From Cunninghamia lanceolata (Eukaryota > Streptophyta > Pinopsida > Cupressales > Cupressaceae): a DNA stretch of 64,000 nucleotides. The DNA lies in assembly GCA_027924645.1 (NCBI GenBank), contig BSBN01001017.1:10876501-10940500 (forward strand), in the 5' to 3' direction. The notes under the pieces were generated by a model, which was not told the DNA's origin, made no database searches, and worked only from the letters and a program-made list of their open reading frames with translations. Positions 48,126 through 60,773 of the stretch are shown piece after piece. How positions within the stretch are numbered: position 1 is the first letter of the stretch; every line of letters begins with the position of its first letter. Both the position numbers and the translations under genes were made by a program.

Positions 48126-48639
48126 TGAAAGGTTTAGCATCTAGCTTGAGAGGTATAGTGTGGATTATGACTGATGTGTCATATGTCTTCAGCTCATCAT
48201 AAGTCCATGCAATTACATGGATGTAATCCTTAAGGGCCTGAGTTATTCCTTCTAACTCTTTTGGTGTGAAAACTTTACCAATCAAGACATTTCTCTTGTC
48301 TTCATTTTGTCCAATATTCACTTGTGAATACTGACCTCCATCAGCTTTGGGAAGATCTTTCTGTTTTAGCATATTATCCAAATCGAAAGGTCTTTCTAAT
48401 TCAATCATACCTTTGGGAACTCTATTGCTAGGCAACTCTAATATTTCATCTTCTCCCCAAACATGATCTTCCACAGTGTTCTCATCTATAATCTGAGCAT
48501 CAAATATGTCTCTGTTAGAGATGAAATCAAGGATATGCTGATCATCCTCAAAAACTTGGAGATTAGTAACATTATCAAGTACTGATGGCACTAATACTAG
48601 CTCTACTGAAAATCTCTTTAGGCCCGATATGGCCAAGGG

Positions 48640-49060
48640 CTCTAATGCACTGGTAGCCTGTGCTAAGGCATCTACCCTATGATTCTGTTCTCTAGGTACG
48701 TGGGTGATATTAAATGCATCAAAGTATTCAATCAAATCCCACACTCTGTGTCTATAATTTGATAATTTCTTATAGTTGTACCTGTCTGACAACTAATTCT
48801 GAGTCTCCAAAGACATGCAGAATTTTTACTTTCTTCTTAAGAGCAAACAGTATCCCATGAATTAGAGATTCATACTCTGTCACATTATTAGTACAGGGGC
48901 ACTGTAATCTGTAGGCAGTTAAGTAGGATTTTCTTGATGGATCAATGAGATCGATCCCTACTCCAGCTCCTTGTTTGGATTTGGATCCATTAAATCTAAG
49001 GATCCAGGGTTTATCTTTAGCAGGAGGTTTAGCTAAACTTTCTCTTTTCTTTGCAGCTCT
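48640..49060 (-). pseudogene. E4 archaeal-type RNase H located before reverse transcriptase
   Basis: The minus strand reads KPWILRFNGSKSKQGAGVGI, then YRLQCPCTNNVTEYESLIHG, then KILHVFGDSELVVRQ, and after a one-step frame change YNYKKLSNYRHRVWDLIEYF, HVPREQNHRVDALAQATS. This is the TNNxxEYxAL / GDSxLVVxQ / NxxxDxLA pattern of archaeal-type RNase H domains acquired by some plant Tat elements. Glu and the later Asp residues are present; the first Asp (usually FDGS) is Asn here. It lies upstream of the reverse transcriptase, while the ordinary RNase H lies downstream. In the dual RNase H elements I know best, the extra domain follows the first. Confidence 0.85.
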
Positions 49061-49099
49061 GGCAGCTGCTCCACCTGATATCCATTTTAATTTCAGAAT

Positions 49100-49951
49100 T
49101 TCAGCATTCTTAGACCTCATCTTTTCTTTCTTTTCATCATTAGGAGGATGATCTTCTGAATTATGCACTATGTGCCTCTTCAAAATATGTAAACATAGTG
49201 AGCAGGTGGTTTCTGAATGAGGTACCTTATGCAACCTACACCATCCTTCAGTAAGTGCATCTTGTGGATGCTTCTTTTGTTTTATCACCTTTTTAATTTC
49301 TCCTGATAAAAACTTTTCGAATCCGGTTAGGTTACTACCTCTGTCTTTGTCAGACACTTCATAATCTGACTCCATCAGACAATCACTCCCAGGGGTGATC
49401 TTTTCTTTCTTCTTAATATTTATCTGGTCATATACCAGAATTTCTTCTATTCCCAGCATATGATCCTCATCATGATTTGTTACCTCACTTGTGTGTCCTG
49501 CAGGAAATAGGCATGAATCAGTATCATCATCATCACTAGACATGGGACTTACCTCAGATGATGATGACACCGCACTGCATGTCTGCTCCAGCTCCATCAT
49601 ATCTAAGCATGTTTTGCAAGTTTTCTCTAAATGCGCCTCATCATGTAATTTGCACCAACCATCAATCAAAATGTCATGAATAGGTATATTTAACAATTGA
49701 CAACGTTTTACCTGCCTGGACAGAGGCATTTCAAAGTTTCTGAAGCGATCTATTTCATTCTCATTTTCAAAGTTATTATCAGGCTCTATAGTCGATATGG
49801 CCTCCTGATGATTATCAAGATGATGATGAAAGTCAAGCATCAGGATCTCTTCTATCTTGATAGTCTGTGGTCTAATGGCATAAACTCCGGGCTCAACATC
49901 CACATACATGATCTCATTTGTCTTGTTGTACTCAATGATCATGTGCTTCAT
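49100..49951 (-). pseudogene. E4 linker region with two CHHC zinc-finger-like units
   Basis: Between protease and archaeal-type RNase H the frame continues with a tether of about 280 residues. It contains two similar Cys/His clusters: GWCKLHDEAHLEKTCKTC (about 49608-49660) and GWCRLHKVPHSETTCSLC (about 49196-49242). Spacing is C-x2-H-x3-H-x4-C-x2-C. An acidic Ser/Asp stretch separates them. A related unit, NWCRIHNTNTHAELDC, lies in gag at 51097-51141. Tat-type gags usually carry one such unit; the two extra copies here look like duplications. An RNA- or DNA-binding role is inference. Confidence 0.7.
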
Positions 49952-49971
49952 TCTAGGCTCAACATCTATTC

Positions 49972-50460
49972 TTATCTAGTTTGTATCCCTTTCCAAGGTA
50001 ACCACATGTGACTGAAGTCAGTAGACATATATCTATTGAGGGTTTTAGACCAGTCCCTACTGAGCAACATCCCATATGTATCAGGTATATCTACTACCTG
50101 GATATCGATGTAATACTGGATCCTAGGATCAGATGCTAATTGCATGTGGATATGAGTTAATTCACCTACCACACTTACTTCCATTTTATCTAGTTGTGTT
50201 ACCTTCTTTAAGGATTTAGCAGGATGTAGCCCTAAAGCATTGCATATAGACAGGGGCATGACATTTGTAGATACACCTGAGTCTACCAAATAGTTGTGTA
50301 AGTTCCTGCTGAACATCCTTATGGTGAGGAGAAAAGGTGGTGACTCGCTTTTGTCCCTGTACAAAGTCATGTGGGAAGTTTTTGTAGCTTGGACAGTAGC
50401 TGGCACTTTATGTTTGATAGTGTTATCTTTAGCAGCATGATCTCTATTGCTAGGCTGACC
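49972..50460 (-). pseudogene. E4 protease
   Basis: The minus strand encodes TIRMFSRNLHNYLVDSGVST, in which D-S-G is the aspartic protease active site, then NVMPLSICNALGL, a beta-rich middle and DTYGMLLSRDWSKTLNRYMS followed by TDFSHMWLPWKG. The last blocks are a signature of Tat-type proteases. The frame is shared with the preceding gag C-terminal part (to 51057), suggesting a gag-pro fusion. It is open across the domain. Confidence 0.9.
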
Positions 50461-52480
50461 TGGGGAATGATTATCTTCTCTAGGAGCAGGATCATCAAGT
50501 GATTTCATAAATGCTTTCTTAATTGTAGGAGTTTTCAACAACTCTGATAGAGATAGGCTGATCTTTACCTTCTTCATCTCATCTGTCAGATATGTGACTA
50601 GTTTGTCAGATTCATGAGGTAGGCCAACAGCTTTTGATACTGTGTTTTGTGGTGACAAATATTGTGCATTTACCTTTGGAAATCTGGGATTGTTACTTGC
50701 CTTGGGATCAAGAGGTGTGTTAAAATTATTTGGAAGCAAGGAACTGGTTAATGGACCAGTAGGTCTATTAGAGTTACTTCTCAGATTATAATTGTGCTTA
50801 CCCTGATATTGTTGTTGGTAAGCATGTACCTCCTCATGTTCATTGGATGGCTCATTCTCATCCTCAAAGGGGAAAACATAATTTGACTCAAAAGCCATGG
50901 CAGATTCTTCACATGCTTGGGTATAATGCTGGTGGGCTGACATAGTCTGTTGATGATGCTGCTCGGTATAACTCTCCAATACAAATGCAGAGTCATATCC
51001 ACAAGGGACAATTTCATTTCCCTCCACCTGAGGTGGATTTCTAGAAGTATTAGACACTTTTGTCTGGAAAATGTTAGCAGCAATTTGAAATTGTGGACAG
51101 TCTAATTCTGCATGAGTATTTGTATTGTGTATTCTACACCAATTAGTGAGGGCTGCCTTAGCAAGATTAACTCTAGTAGTCTATTTGGCTTCACCAGGTA
51201 GCTGATTATCTAAGGGTGATGGTAGTGAGCCATTATTTGGTCTGGAGTTTCATACTCTATGCTGTCTGGGAGGATTGTTATTATTTCCACCACTATTATT
51301 GAAATTATTGTTGTTGTAACCCCTATCAGGATAACTAGGTCTGTCATTGTTATAGCCTCTGTTTTGATTGGGCTGAGAATAGAAGTTCTGATTTCTCAAA
51401 TGAGTGACCTCTGTAGTTAATTTTCTTAACTGAGTGGAAATTTCTTTGATTTCTTCTTTCTCCTCTTGAGCTTTAGCCACTACATTTTTAGTTTGAGGCT
51501 TGAAGAAAGAAGATCCAGTGTTATTGTTCTGATCTACACCTTGAGGTGTCAGTGCTTGTGTAGGATACTGGGGCACTTGACCATTCCCACTAGGAGGAGG
51601 AGGCATGATACTCAATGGAGATATCTGCAATGGTGTTGGCATTACTACTAGAAGCATCATAGCTCCATTATACTATGGTTGGGGAGGATATTGTGCAGGA
51701 TATGTCGGATACATGCCAGCTAATGTAGGGAATGCAATATTTGGAGTAGGAGCAGGGACTAATTACTAATTCACCTTGATAGCTTCTTGAAAAGCTCCTG
51801 TCAAGGTTGTGATTTCAGGATGTGTTCTCTTGATGAACATGGAAGTCAATGGATCCAGAGCTGAGTAATAGATACTCCTAGCGGTAGCGTCTCCTACAGT
51901 ATATGGGGTAACTAACTTGGATAGCATTTTCTAGAACCTAGCATTAAAATTGGCAATAGGTTCTCCTTCAAACCACTTGATTGTGGCAAATAGGTGGTAA
52001 TTCATTGAAGAATCAATAGGTACTTTGAACCTATCAATAAAGCTTTCTCTAGGATAGTCCATGAACCAACAGAACTCTGACCAAGACTAATAAACCAATT
52101 ATAAGCTTCTTCCCCTAAGGAAAAATGAAATAATCTTCATACAACGTCCTGATGCTCTATTCTAGCCCTATAGCAGGCTTCTTTAAAGGTTCTGATATGA
52201 TCATCAGCATCCTGGTAAGGATGATATTTTGGACAGATTTTGTCTAGATTCTTTGGCAACTCGTGATATGCAGTGAAGGTCAAAGGTGACTCTACTGCAA
52301 AGAATGACATTGCAACCGGAGGAGGTTGAGCTTGTGGTGCAGTCGGTTGAGGTTGGACAGGAGGTGTCACAGATAGTCCAGAAGGTATTTGTAAACCAAT
52401 AGGAGTTGTAGGAGGAGGTTCTGGTGATGCTCCTGATGCACTAGATCCTGGAGTGTGATGGATATTTACGGTTCTAGGTC
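50461..52480 (-). pseudogene. E4 gag with one CHHC knuckle
   Basis: A Pro/Gln-rich N-terminal part (52137-52370) is followed by PLTFTAYHELPKNLDKICPK, then a retrotrans-gag-like region (about 51770-52140) with HFSLGEEAYNWF, IDSSMNYHLFATIKWFEGE and GAFQEAIKV. A Pro/Gln/Asn-rich stretch (51250-51660) leads to the CHHC unit at 51097-51141. After it come an acidic stretch and the protease. Frameshifts and stops interrupt it, mainly between 51660 and 52137. As the first gene after the primer site, it supplies the particle protein. Confidence 0.8.
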
Positions 52481-52940
52481 TGAACCCTCTAACAGGTAAT
52501 TCATCAAAAGGTCCAGAGGATCATGACTTGGTATTTATCCTATGAGCCAAGATTTCTCAATTTTGAGGCAAATTGGCTGGAACTTTGTAAATATCAGTTG
52601 GAATATGCCAGCAATGACTATATTTATGGTCGGGATTGGATATTGACCTAGTATTTATAGAATATTTGCAGCTACACTACAAATATGAGGTGATTTTGGT
52701 TTGGCAACACTTGCAGGTTGATATTGGGTACTTGAAATAAGGCCAATCCTTGTAAATACATGCTGATCTACTGTAAAGATTGCAATATTTATGACTGATT
52801 TCAAAAACTTTATACAGGATTAGCGTATATCAACTCAGAGCAACAAATATTTGCATTTAGCTTGGAAATTTAGTGATGTCTAAGTGTTACCTTACAATCT
52901 TTTATCATCACCTAAATAACTGATGATGATCCTCGTCCTA

Positions 52941-52960
52941 GGGCCCTCCTTCTAGCGCCA
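52941..52960 (-). promoter_or_regulatory. E4 primer binding site
   Basis: The minus strand reads TGGCGCTAGAAGGAGGGCCC, five bases inside the middle LTR. It is unlike the initiator-Met site of E0-E3. TGGCGC-type sites of Ogre/Tat elements are described as tRNA-Arg or similar; I recall tRNA-Arg for Ogre but cannot check it here. Confidence 0.75.
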
Positions 52961-52965
52961 ATTTA

Positions 52966-53957
52966 TGTTGATCATGATGTTAGTCATAAACAAACATAGA
53001 ATAAAAGTTACACAACAACCTTTACTCATCTTGAAAGATATGATGAATTCAGAGAATTCACGACCTCAAGTCTCCCTTGATTAGGTCTTAATCTTCTGAG
53101 ATTACTCAGAGGTTGATGTGTGTTACTGTTTCCATTTTGGGGCCTTACGTAGATCTCATCAATAAGATAATGTTTCCTATAATGATGCTGCACAGAGAAT
53201 TATTCTACACAGGATATACTTCAAATATTATGTTTATCTTTGAATCTTTGCATGATATTTGTCATGTTGATATGCTTTAACCTCAAATATGTTGATTATG
53301 CTCATTTATCTATGGGATGTCCGCATATTTGTATTATTTGCTTAAGATTGTCAATTATCTGCAATTATGATGATGAAATGTTCTGAAATTGAAAGAAACT
53401 GAAAGAAATACTTCAAATTAAAGTTGAACCTTCAGCTATTGAGCCACATATACAATCAGATACAGTCATGAAGAGAAGAAATCAAACCATATGTTCACCA
53501 GGACATTCCACAGCTAGATACAGTTGATGCAAACTTCAGAGGATGGTGAATGAAAGCAATACATGTAACATGATGAGCACTCCAAGGGACACAGCAAATC
53601 AAAGCACATATCCAGAATTCAGACACAGAATACTCAAGATTTATGATGGATTGTAATCAAAACAGTCTTCTCATTCATTAAGTATGCAAGAACATATATG
53701 TATACAACAACTTTGAAATTAGCCCTGAATATTTCAGCAAACAGATTTCAATTAAGTTTTGAATGTTTAAAATGAGGCATCCCTGCACCTTTTATAGAAT
53801 AAGGTGAGGGATCCATTACAATTGATCTATGATCAAGATTTATCTATTGACATCTATAGTTTACATTTCATTGACTAAGTCAATCTTTTCCACATGGCAC
53901 AAGTTGCCAGCTGGCAACCATCTAGACAAACTTATACTTTCATAACTATTTGATGCA
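52966..53957 (-). repeat. E4 middle LTR
   Basis: Start matches 37929 exactly in type. The estimated inner end gives 992 bp versus 991 bp for the left copy. It serves as the 5' LTR of the left unit and the 3' LTR of the right unit. Confidence 0.74.
53788..53797 (-). promoter_or_regulatory. E4 LTR TATA box
   Basis: CTATAAAAGG on the minus strand, followed downstream by GTGCAGGGATGCCTC. It is the 5' LTR promoter of the left unit. The left LTR copy reads CTATAATAGG. Confidence 0.65.
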
Positions 53958-53967
53958 TATATTCTCT

Positions 53968-56900
53968 TTATGATGCATCCTCATCAGGTTCTTTGTCATC
54001 ATCATGACTTTCACCGCTCTCGCTATCTTCATCATTATGATAATTTTCCTTTTGGATATGGACTTGCATAGCTGTCCTGATATTCTCATATGCTTGCACT
54101 ATTTTCTCCAATTCTCCACTGTCTTAAGTTCTCGCTTTGGTGATGGCATGTTTATGCACCTGATATTTGCTCTGGAGAGATTCCAACTTATTTTTCCTGT
54201 TGTTGGCAGTTTCATTATAATCTTCCACTCTGACCTTTATTCTCATTACTTTATCCAGCACTTCTTCTGTCAGGTGGTTGAGAGGGTCTTCAGCAACTAG
54301 CTAGAAATTATTATGTAGAGCTTTGATGACAAACTCTTCATCTTGATTCTCTATCTTGCCTTCTACATCTCCTTCTAATGTTTCCAAAACTTCAGCCTCA
54401 TGGGACATCATATCATGTAGCTTCATGCTGACATTCCTTAGTTTATTATTGCATTTTTTAAGCACATCACATTCAAATCTGACGTCCTTATCCAATATAT
54501 CAATCAATAGGGCTGTGTTATTATTCAGTACCTAGTTCTTTATTAGGATCTACATATCAATCCTCTTCATTTCATCCAAAATGTTAATGACCTTTTCTAT
54601 CTGAAATGACCTCCTGCCGATCTCCATATGCAGTTTATCTACTTTTTCCCTGGAGGTGCCCAAAGAATTCCACCTCTTTAAAGAGGCCTTTGCCACTTCC
54701 TCAGATCCATCGAGTGCGGACGACATCCATTTCAAAATTACTACTGATTCATGCCTCATGAGGTTCAACTTATTGACCTCCTCTTGAGAAATAGCAGTCA
54801 ATGGGACTACATGATCACTGGATGTATCATCAGGGTTAATTAACCCTCTTATTTATGCATGCAGCTGAGCAATGTGCTCTTTATGTTGCTTATTCTTCTC
54901 TTTCTCTTTCTTAACTCTTTGAGTTAATGAATCAATAATGTCCTTACCTTCTTGGTCTTCCTGATCCTCATTGGCAAATCCCAAATCTACTGTAGTAATC
55001 TAGAATTCATCCAGAGTGATCTTGCCTTTTTCTTTATCAACTGCAGGAACAGCTACCTGGGATGTTCTCCTGCATGTATCAGGATCCCTTTGTATTGCAA
55101 AAGTTATTCTAGCCTTTCTCTTTGGCTTTATTAGAGTTTCTATAAATAATGTGGATACATCAAATTCTTGTATCCCTATGTCTGACTCTTCACCAATTTC
55201 TTTCTCCAGCCACGAAGGAACTTGATCCTTTGGCTGTTGGTTTCCATCATCATCATGATGATCACCCTGATCTCAGGTATCCACCATCATGGTCGATGGG
55301 GAGGGTGATTTCCTTATTTCTTCCTCATGATATTCCTCATGAGGGTGATCTTTTTGTATATCCTCTTGTTGAGGAATTTCCTTTTCTAGAGGGTGATCCT
55401 GTTGATCATCTACATGTTTATCATGATCTTGATCTTTTGCTTCCTCCTCCATGGGTATCTTATCTACCTTAATGATTTCCTCATCCTGAGGCATATTTGT
55501 CTCCGTAGATATTACTATATCTACCTTAGGCTTGTCCACCTGATCCACAGCTGCAATTTATTCTGCAGGTGTAACAATTACTTCTTGTACTTTTAGGGTA
55601 GGATCATCTGATATATCTCTTTCTTCTCCTCCCTTGTCTTGTATTTCAACTATCTTGGGCCCAATAGGTATTTCCTCTTATTATTGCTCACCCATATCCA
55701 AAGTATGGCTTTCTATCTCTGCCATCTTTACTTCCCCAACATTTTCTTCTTTATCCTGAATATTTCCTCTATTGTCAAGACTTGCATCCTGTCTATAGGT
55801 GAGATCAATTACTGCAGGACTAGTTACCTGCTTAATCAATGCATCAAGCCCTATCTCTTGAGCTACCTTTTCAGGGCTCTTCCCTTTTTCTGATCCCACT
55901 TGCTTTATCTCCTCCAACACTATTTGTACTGATGGAGTTCCATGAGGCGTTATCCGGGTGCCAGCAGCAAGGGTTTCCATTTTATGTGAAGCTACATCCT
56001 TCACTACCTCATCATTGGATAGGTCAACTGTCTCCTCCAATGAAACAATACCACTTTGGAGTATCCTAGAGGTTTCTTTTACCTATTCTTCTGCTAATTC
56101 AGTTTTGAATTTTACAATAGTGGGGAGTGGAACATTATACTGCAGCTCCTTTTTGAATACCTCCCCACCTACTCCCCTCAGCATTATGGGAGTTTGTTTT
56201 ATTTCTCCTCTCATAGCAGTCCTCAGTTTCTTAGGGGTAGTGGTTACCTCCTGAGGTGCTTTTCTCTTCCTTGTGAAGGACAAAGGGTCTTCTTCTTCTT
56301 TAGATTCTTCCTCTAAAGGAATATCTTTCTCTTTATTCTTCTATGAGGCTTGATCCTCCTCATATGCAATAGTAGTTTGTTCACTTGGCCTCTAGATTTG
56401 TTTAACTTTTTGTTTATCTCAAGGAGGGTGTGTTGATGATGCCAATGCCTGGCCTGAAGCTGATGCTCCTTCTGATGCTGCAGCTTCCTTGGCTGTGGCC
56501 ACTATTCTCTCAATAATAACCCCTTTGGGTTCTTCTTCAGTTTTCTTACCCTTTGAAGACTTCTTACCCTTTTCAGGAGGTGGTTCCTTCTCTCCTTTAG
56601 TCTTTCTCTTCTCCATTAAGAAGTCATCAAATTCATCTTCAACAATTTCTTGTCTTTTCTTCTTGTTGTCTACTGTGATGACAACACCCTTTTTCTTCAG
56701 TGCATTTATCTACTCATCCACCCAAGCTTGGGTTAGCCATAATATCCTACTTGTAAATGGATCTAAGGAGATATCCTCCTGTATTGTGAGATCCAGTGCA
56801 GAGATAGTATCATTGTATATCTTTTTCTCTTCATATTTTTCAGCCATTACCTTTCCATCGTCTTTCTTCAGTTGTGCTGGGATGGAGATGCAATCAAAAG

Positions 56901-58288
56901 GTCTTTATTTGGTTAAGTGTTAACCTTTGTTACCTTCTTCTTCGGGCTTCAACTTCATCTTCACAATCTACCTAGAAATCTTCAAGGTTCCTTTGATGGA
57001 TGGGTTTCCCCATGATCTTCTGCATCCTCCCAAATGGATCATACGATCTTACTAATGGAAAAGGCTGGAAATTCATCATTTTCAAGCCAGCTATGGCCTT
57101 CTTAATACTCTCAGAGTCTGGGCACATATACCAGCCCATTGTGACTGGAAACAAAACTGGTGGAAGCTTGTTGTTTGCCTTATAGGCATTCAATATTGTA
57201 AAGATTTATCTTAAAAACTCCATTAAGACAACTGCATCTGTAGGATACCTTAGGAGGATGAGGGGCTCCTCCTCAAAACCTTCAATCCTAATATAAGAGA
57301 AAGTGGCGAATTGAATAAACCAGGCTCCATGCCTGTAGACAACCTCTTGAGCCTCCATGCTCAGTCTCTTAGTTCTATCTCCTTCCACTGTTCTCACCAG
57401 GTGCATAGAGAATGCATCATTTACCAGCTTGTAGTCCTTGAGGTAATTCACTCTTTGCAGTTGGGGATGATGATCCCATATGTGTGCATCATTAGTTGTG
57501 CCTCCAATTTTCCCATATGTAATCAATGCATCAAATGTACCCTTGTAGGCACATGAATAAACAATGTAGGAGGTCATGTAAAAAGAACAATCTGGACCTC
57601 CAAGGCTTATTAGCTGCTCGTCTAGATCATCACTTATCATCTTGGCCCACATTGGCTTGTTATACGTATATAGATACATCAGGATGACTGCATACATCCA
57701 GTCCCTGAAACTTCCAGTATCAGGCTGGCCGGTCACCCTATTCAACAGTGCTATCATGTATTGATTCTCATTGTCAAAGTCATATTTATATAGATGAACC
57801 GGAAGTTTAGCTGCTACCGAATAGGGGCTATTCTTCACCCTCCATTGATACATCTTCTTCCTGGCAGACTTCTTGTTATTCTTGTACTCTACTTTTGATT
57901 TCTTCAGATCTATGTTGGCAACCTTCTTGCCCAATGGAAAACCAAATGTAGCAGCAATACCCTTAATTGATAGATCAGCATATATCCTGCCATGCTTTTC
58001 TACCCTCCTGGTTTTTGGGTTGTAGTTCCTTGCACATTCTATCACTAGCTCAGGGGTTTCCATAGAGTATGGGAAACCAGCTGCATTCCACATTCTTGAT
58101 ACGAAGACGGCATCAAGCAGGGTGTTGTTGTTTTTCCCATCACTCATTTTGGCTAACCATGCAGCTAGATTTGTATTCCCTTGGTGTGTATCAGTGATGG
58201 CTCCATACTTGAATTGGACACCCTCAGGATGAGCAAACATAGGCTTCGAGAATTCAACCTCTTACTTAGCTAATCTTTTATCTACCAT
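53968..58288 (-). pseudogene. Second E4 protein A copy
   Basis: It parallels 38930-43225 over its full length. The ATG at 58288 (MVDKRLAK) is followed by an early stop. A 344-codon open part covers 57206-58240, a frameshift lies between 56620 and 56970, and the remainder (linker and coiled coil) stays in one frame to a stop at 53968. Differences from the left copy are scattered and many are conservative (ITYGKIGGTTND versus ITYGKIGATTND; KFKTELAEE versus KFKIELVEE). It also has a short in-frame insertion with KKSSKGKKTEEE in the linker. It belongs to the right-hand, truncated unit of the array. Confidence 0.78.
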
Positions 58289-60773
58289 GAGTGCCTGCAA
58301 TTAACACAACTTGGTCTTACAATTGATACATATACGAGCATGCATATACATTACATTTCCATTATTCATCATGCATACTATTATTCTTTCCATATTTCAT
58401 TTATCTTGACATGCATAATTTGAAGTATCAAACCAAAAGACCCCATAATACCTGAATATGCAGAACATGACAACAAGAGGGTTTCAATTACTTACTTGAT
58501 GCACTTATCCTCTTACTTATACCCCAGATTATTTGAAAGTGATCTTGATACTGCTAATAATCAACTTCTTCATTCTGCTGTAAGCCACGTGCATCAAGAT
58601 GTCGTTTGTCTGAAGGTTTGGAAGCTTTGCTCTTTGTAAAAACTGGTTTATCGCAATGTAAATGTAAAATATCTTGTAAATTCACTTTTAACCTCTGAAT
58701 TGGGTCACTTAGGGTAAAATTAGGGCAAATCTATCATAATCATTAAGTTTCTGCACGGAAACCTGCAGAGGTTGCCAGGTGTGAGCATCGTGTTACCCAT
58801 TAGCGGGATACACCTACCGTATTAATGAGTATTCAATGTCACGCGACAAGAAGAGGAGGATGATCATTTGAAATATCGAGTGATGTTTTGAATATCAGGT
58901 GATGTTCAAAATATTGCTGTCTTATAATATGATCATTCGGGTCTTAGCGAGAAACACTTATGTCTATATATTGAGTTATTTTCAGACCATTAGGTCATGT
59001 TATTAAAGATCAGGTGATGTTCAAAATATCGGGTGATGTTTTGGGAATATGATGACCCTATGCAATACTTAAGTAACCTCTCTCAGAATATCATGATGAT
59101 GTCACCATGATATTGATTTAGTCTATCGCTGAAGCACTATGATGTCATCGTCCTGTTTTATGAAAGGGTGATTTTAAGAAATATACCTCTACGAGGTAAA
59201 ATGATGATGATGTCATCATCGTGTTGATTCTCTTTGTTATCGAGTTGGATGATGTCATTAGGATTAAAGCTCGGGTGATATTTTGCAACAGGCTGATGTT
59301 TAAATATCGGGGTGATGTTTAAATATTAGGGTGATATTTAAATATTGGGGTGATGTTTTGGGAATATGTCCCTCACAAAATATATAATGTTGTTCTATGG
59401 GTAAGTGTCACTATCACATAAATTTGACATCCGTACATTCAAAGCAAATGACTTTATTGGGTGATATTATTGGATCAGGGTGATCTTTCATAAGATGACT
59501 GATCTTGAGAAATATGAATTTGACATCCGTACATTCAAAGCAAATGACTTTATTGGGTGATATTATTGGATCAGGGTGATCTTTCATAAGATGACTGATC
59601 TTGAGAAATATGATACTCCCCTTGGAATATTAGGTTTGACCAAATCTTTGACTCATCATAACTTTTGTTCCCTAAAGAATATCAGGGTGATCCAAAAGGC
59701 AAACCTGCATGGAATTTTGTATTCTATCCCCCTATGAGGTTAATGAAATAAAATATGAACCTTGGAAAACTAACCTCATGATGATGACTTCCCTGGCCAT
59801 TGTGCATGATCATCTGTATTGATTGAATTTTACCAGACCGCCAGCAAGAAAAAACACAAGCAAAGCCAAAAAGTTGGGTCCCTATTTTGTCAAGTCAAAA
59901 TGGGGTGTGTTGTGTAACCACACAACAACTTGCCACCAAAGAAAACATCAAAATTCCAATGATTCAAGTAATGTGAACACATTATAACATAGAATTCTAA
60001 GTCTTTCTGAGGAGAAGCATCATAATCTTTCTGAATGATAAAATGTCCTCATGGTAACAATGCCAACAAAGGATTAGTAGTGTGCAAATGATTAATTATC
60101 CTCATCTTGAAAGTGAGTTGAAAACATGAGTAACTGGTGTTAAACTACATAGTTGGAGATCATCCCTCATAGCCAACCTGGATAGAGCCTTGCTGCCAAC
60201 AGGCGTCTATAGCCCCGGCAAGGTTATCTATGCAATCCCCCTAAGTAGAGCTCCACTGCCAGTAGGTGTCTATAGCCATAGTAGAGTTACTTAGATGGCC
60301 TAATTTAATTATATATTTTTTTTAACATCTATACTTGATATATCTGATATCATCATGTAGGCTCAGAATGCAAGGTATGGTCACTTGCTGTTTTAGGTTG
60401 GAGATTGCATTGGTAGCAAGGGAGTCTCTTTAGATTTTTCACTTAACACCTATACTTGTATTTTCAACAAACCCAAGGCTGTTAGGTGAGTCATTGGGAA
60501 GAAATCACTTTGGTTAGAAAAGGGTACCCTGATGACAGGATATCACAGACTTGATCATGATGACTTTGTTAAAATGAGTCACAACCTATAAATAAATGTG
60601 TTCTCATCACTTGAATCTTAACAATTTTGTTATTTTCTGAGGTGATGAGCTGCATCATCTTGACTAACCAAAACAAAACTCAACAAGCAAACAAAGCAAA
60701 AAAACAAAACAAAAACACTGTACAAACAACTATACAAATATACATTATGATACACATGACTGACATGAAGCAC
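58289..60773. other. Second E4 spacer
   Basis: It matches 43226-45569, with no genes. It has fewer minisatellite units and a 96-bp tandem duplication at 59421-59516 / 59517-59612 that is single-copy in the left spacer, plus an extra AT-rich segment near 59215-59260. Confidence 0.7.
59421..59612. repeat. 96-bp tandem duplication
   Basis: Two identical-looking 96-bp units begin AATTTGACATCCGTAC. Only one is present at the matching place in the left spacer (about 44316-44412). Confidence 0.9.
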
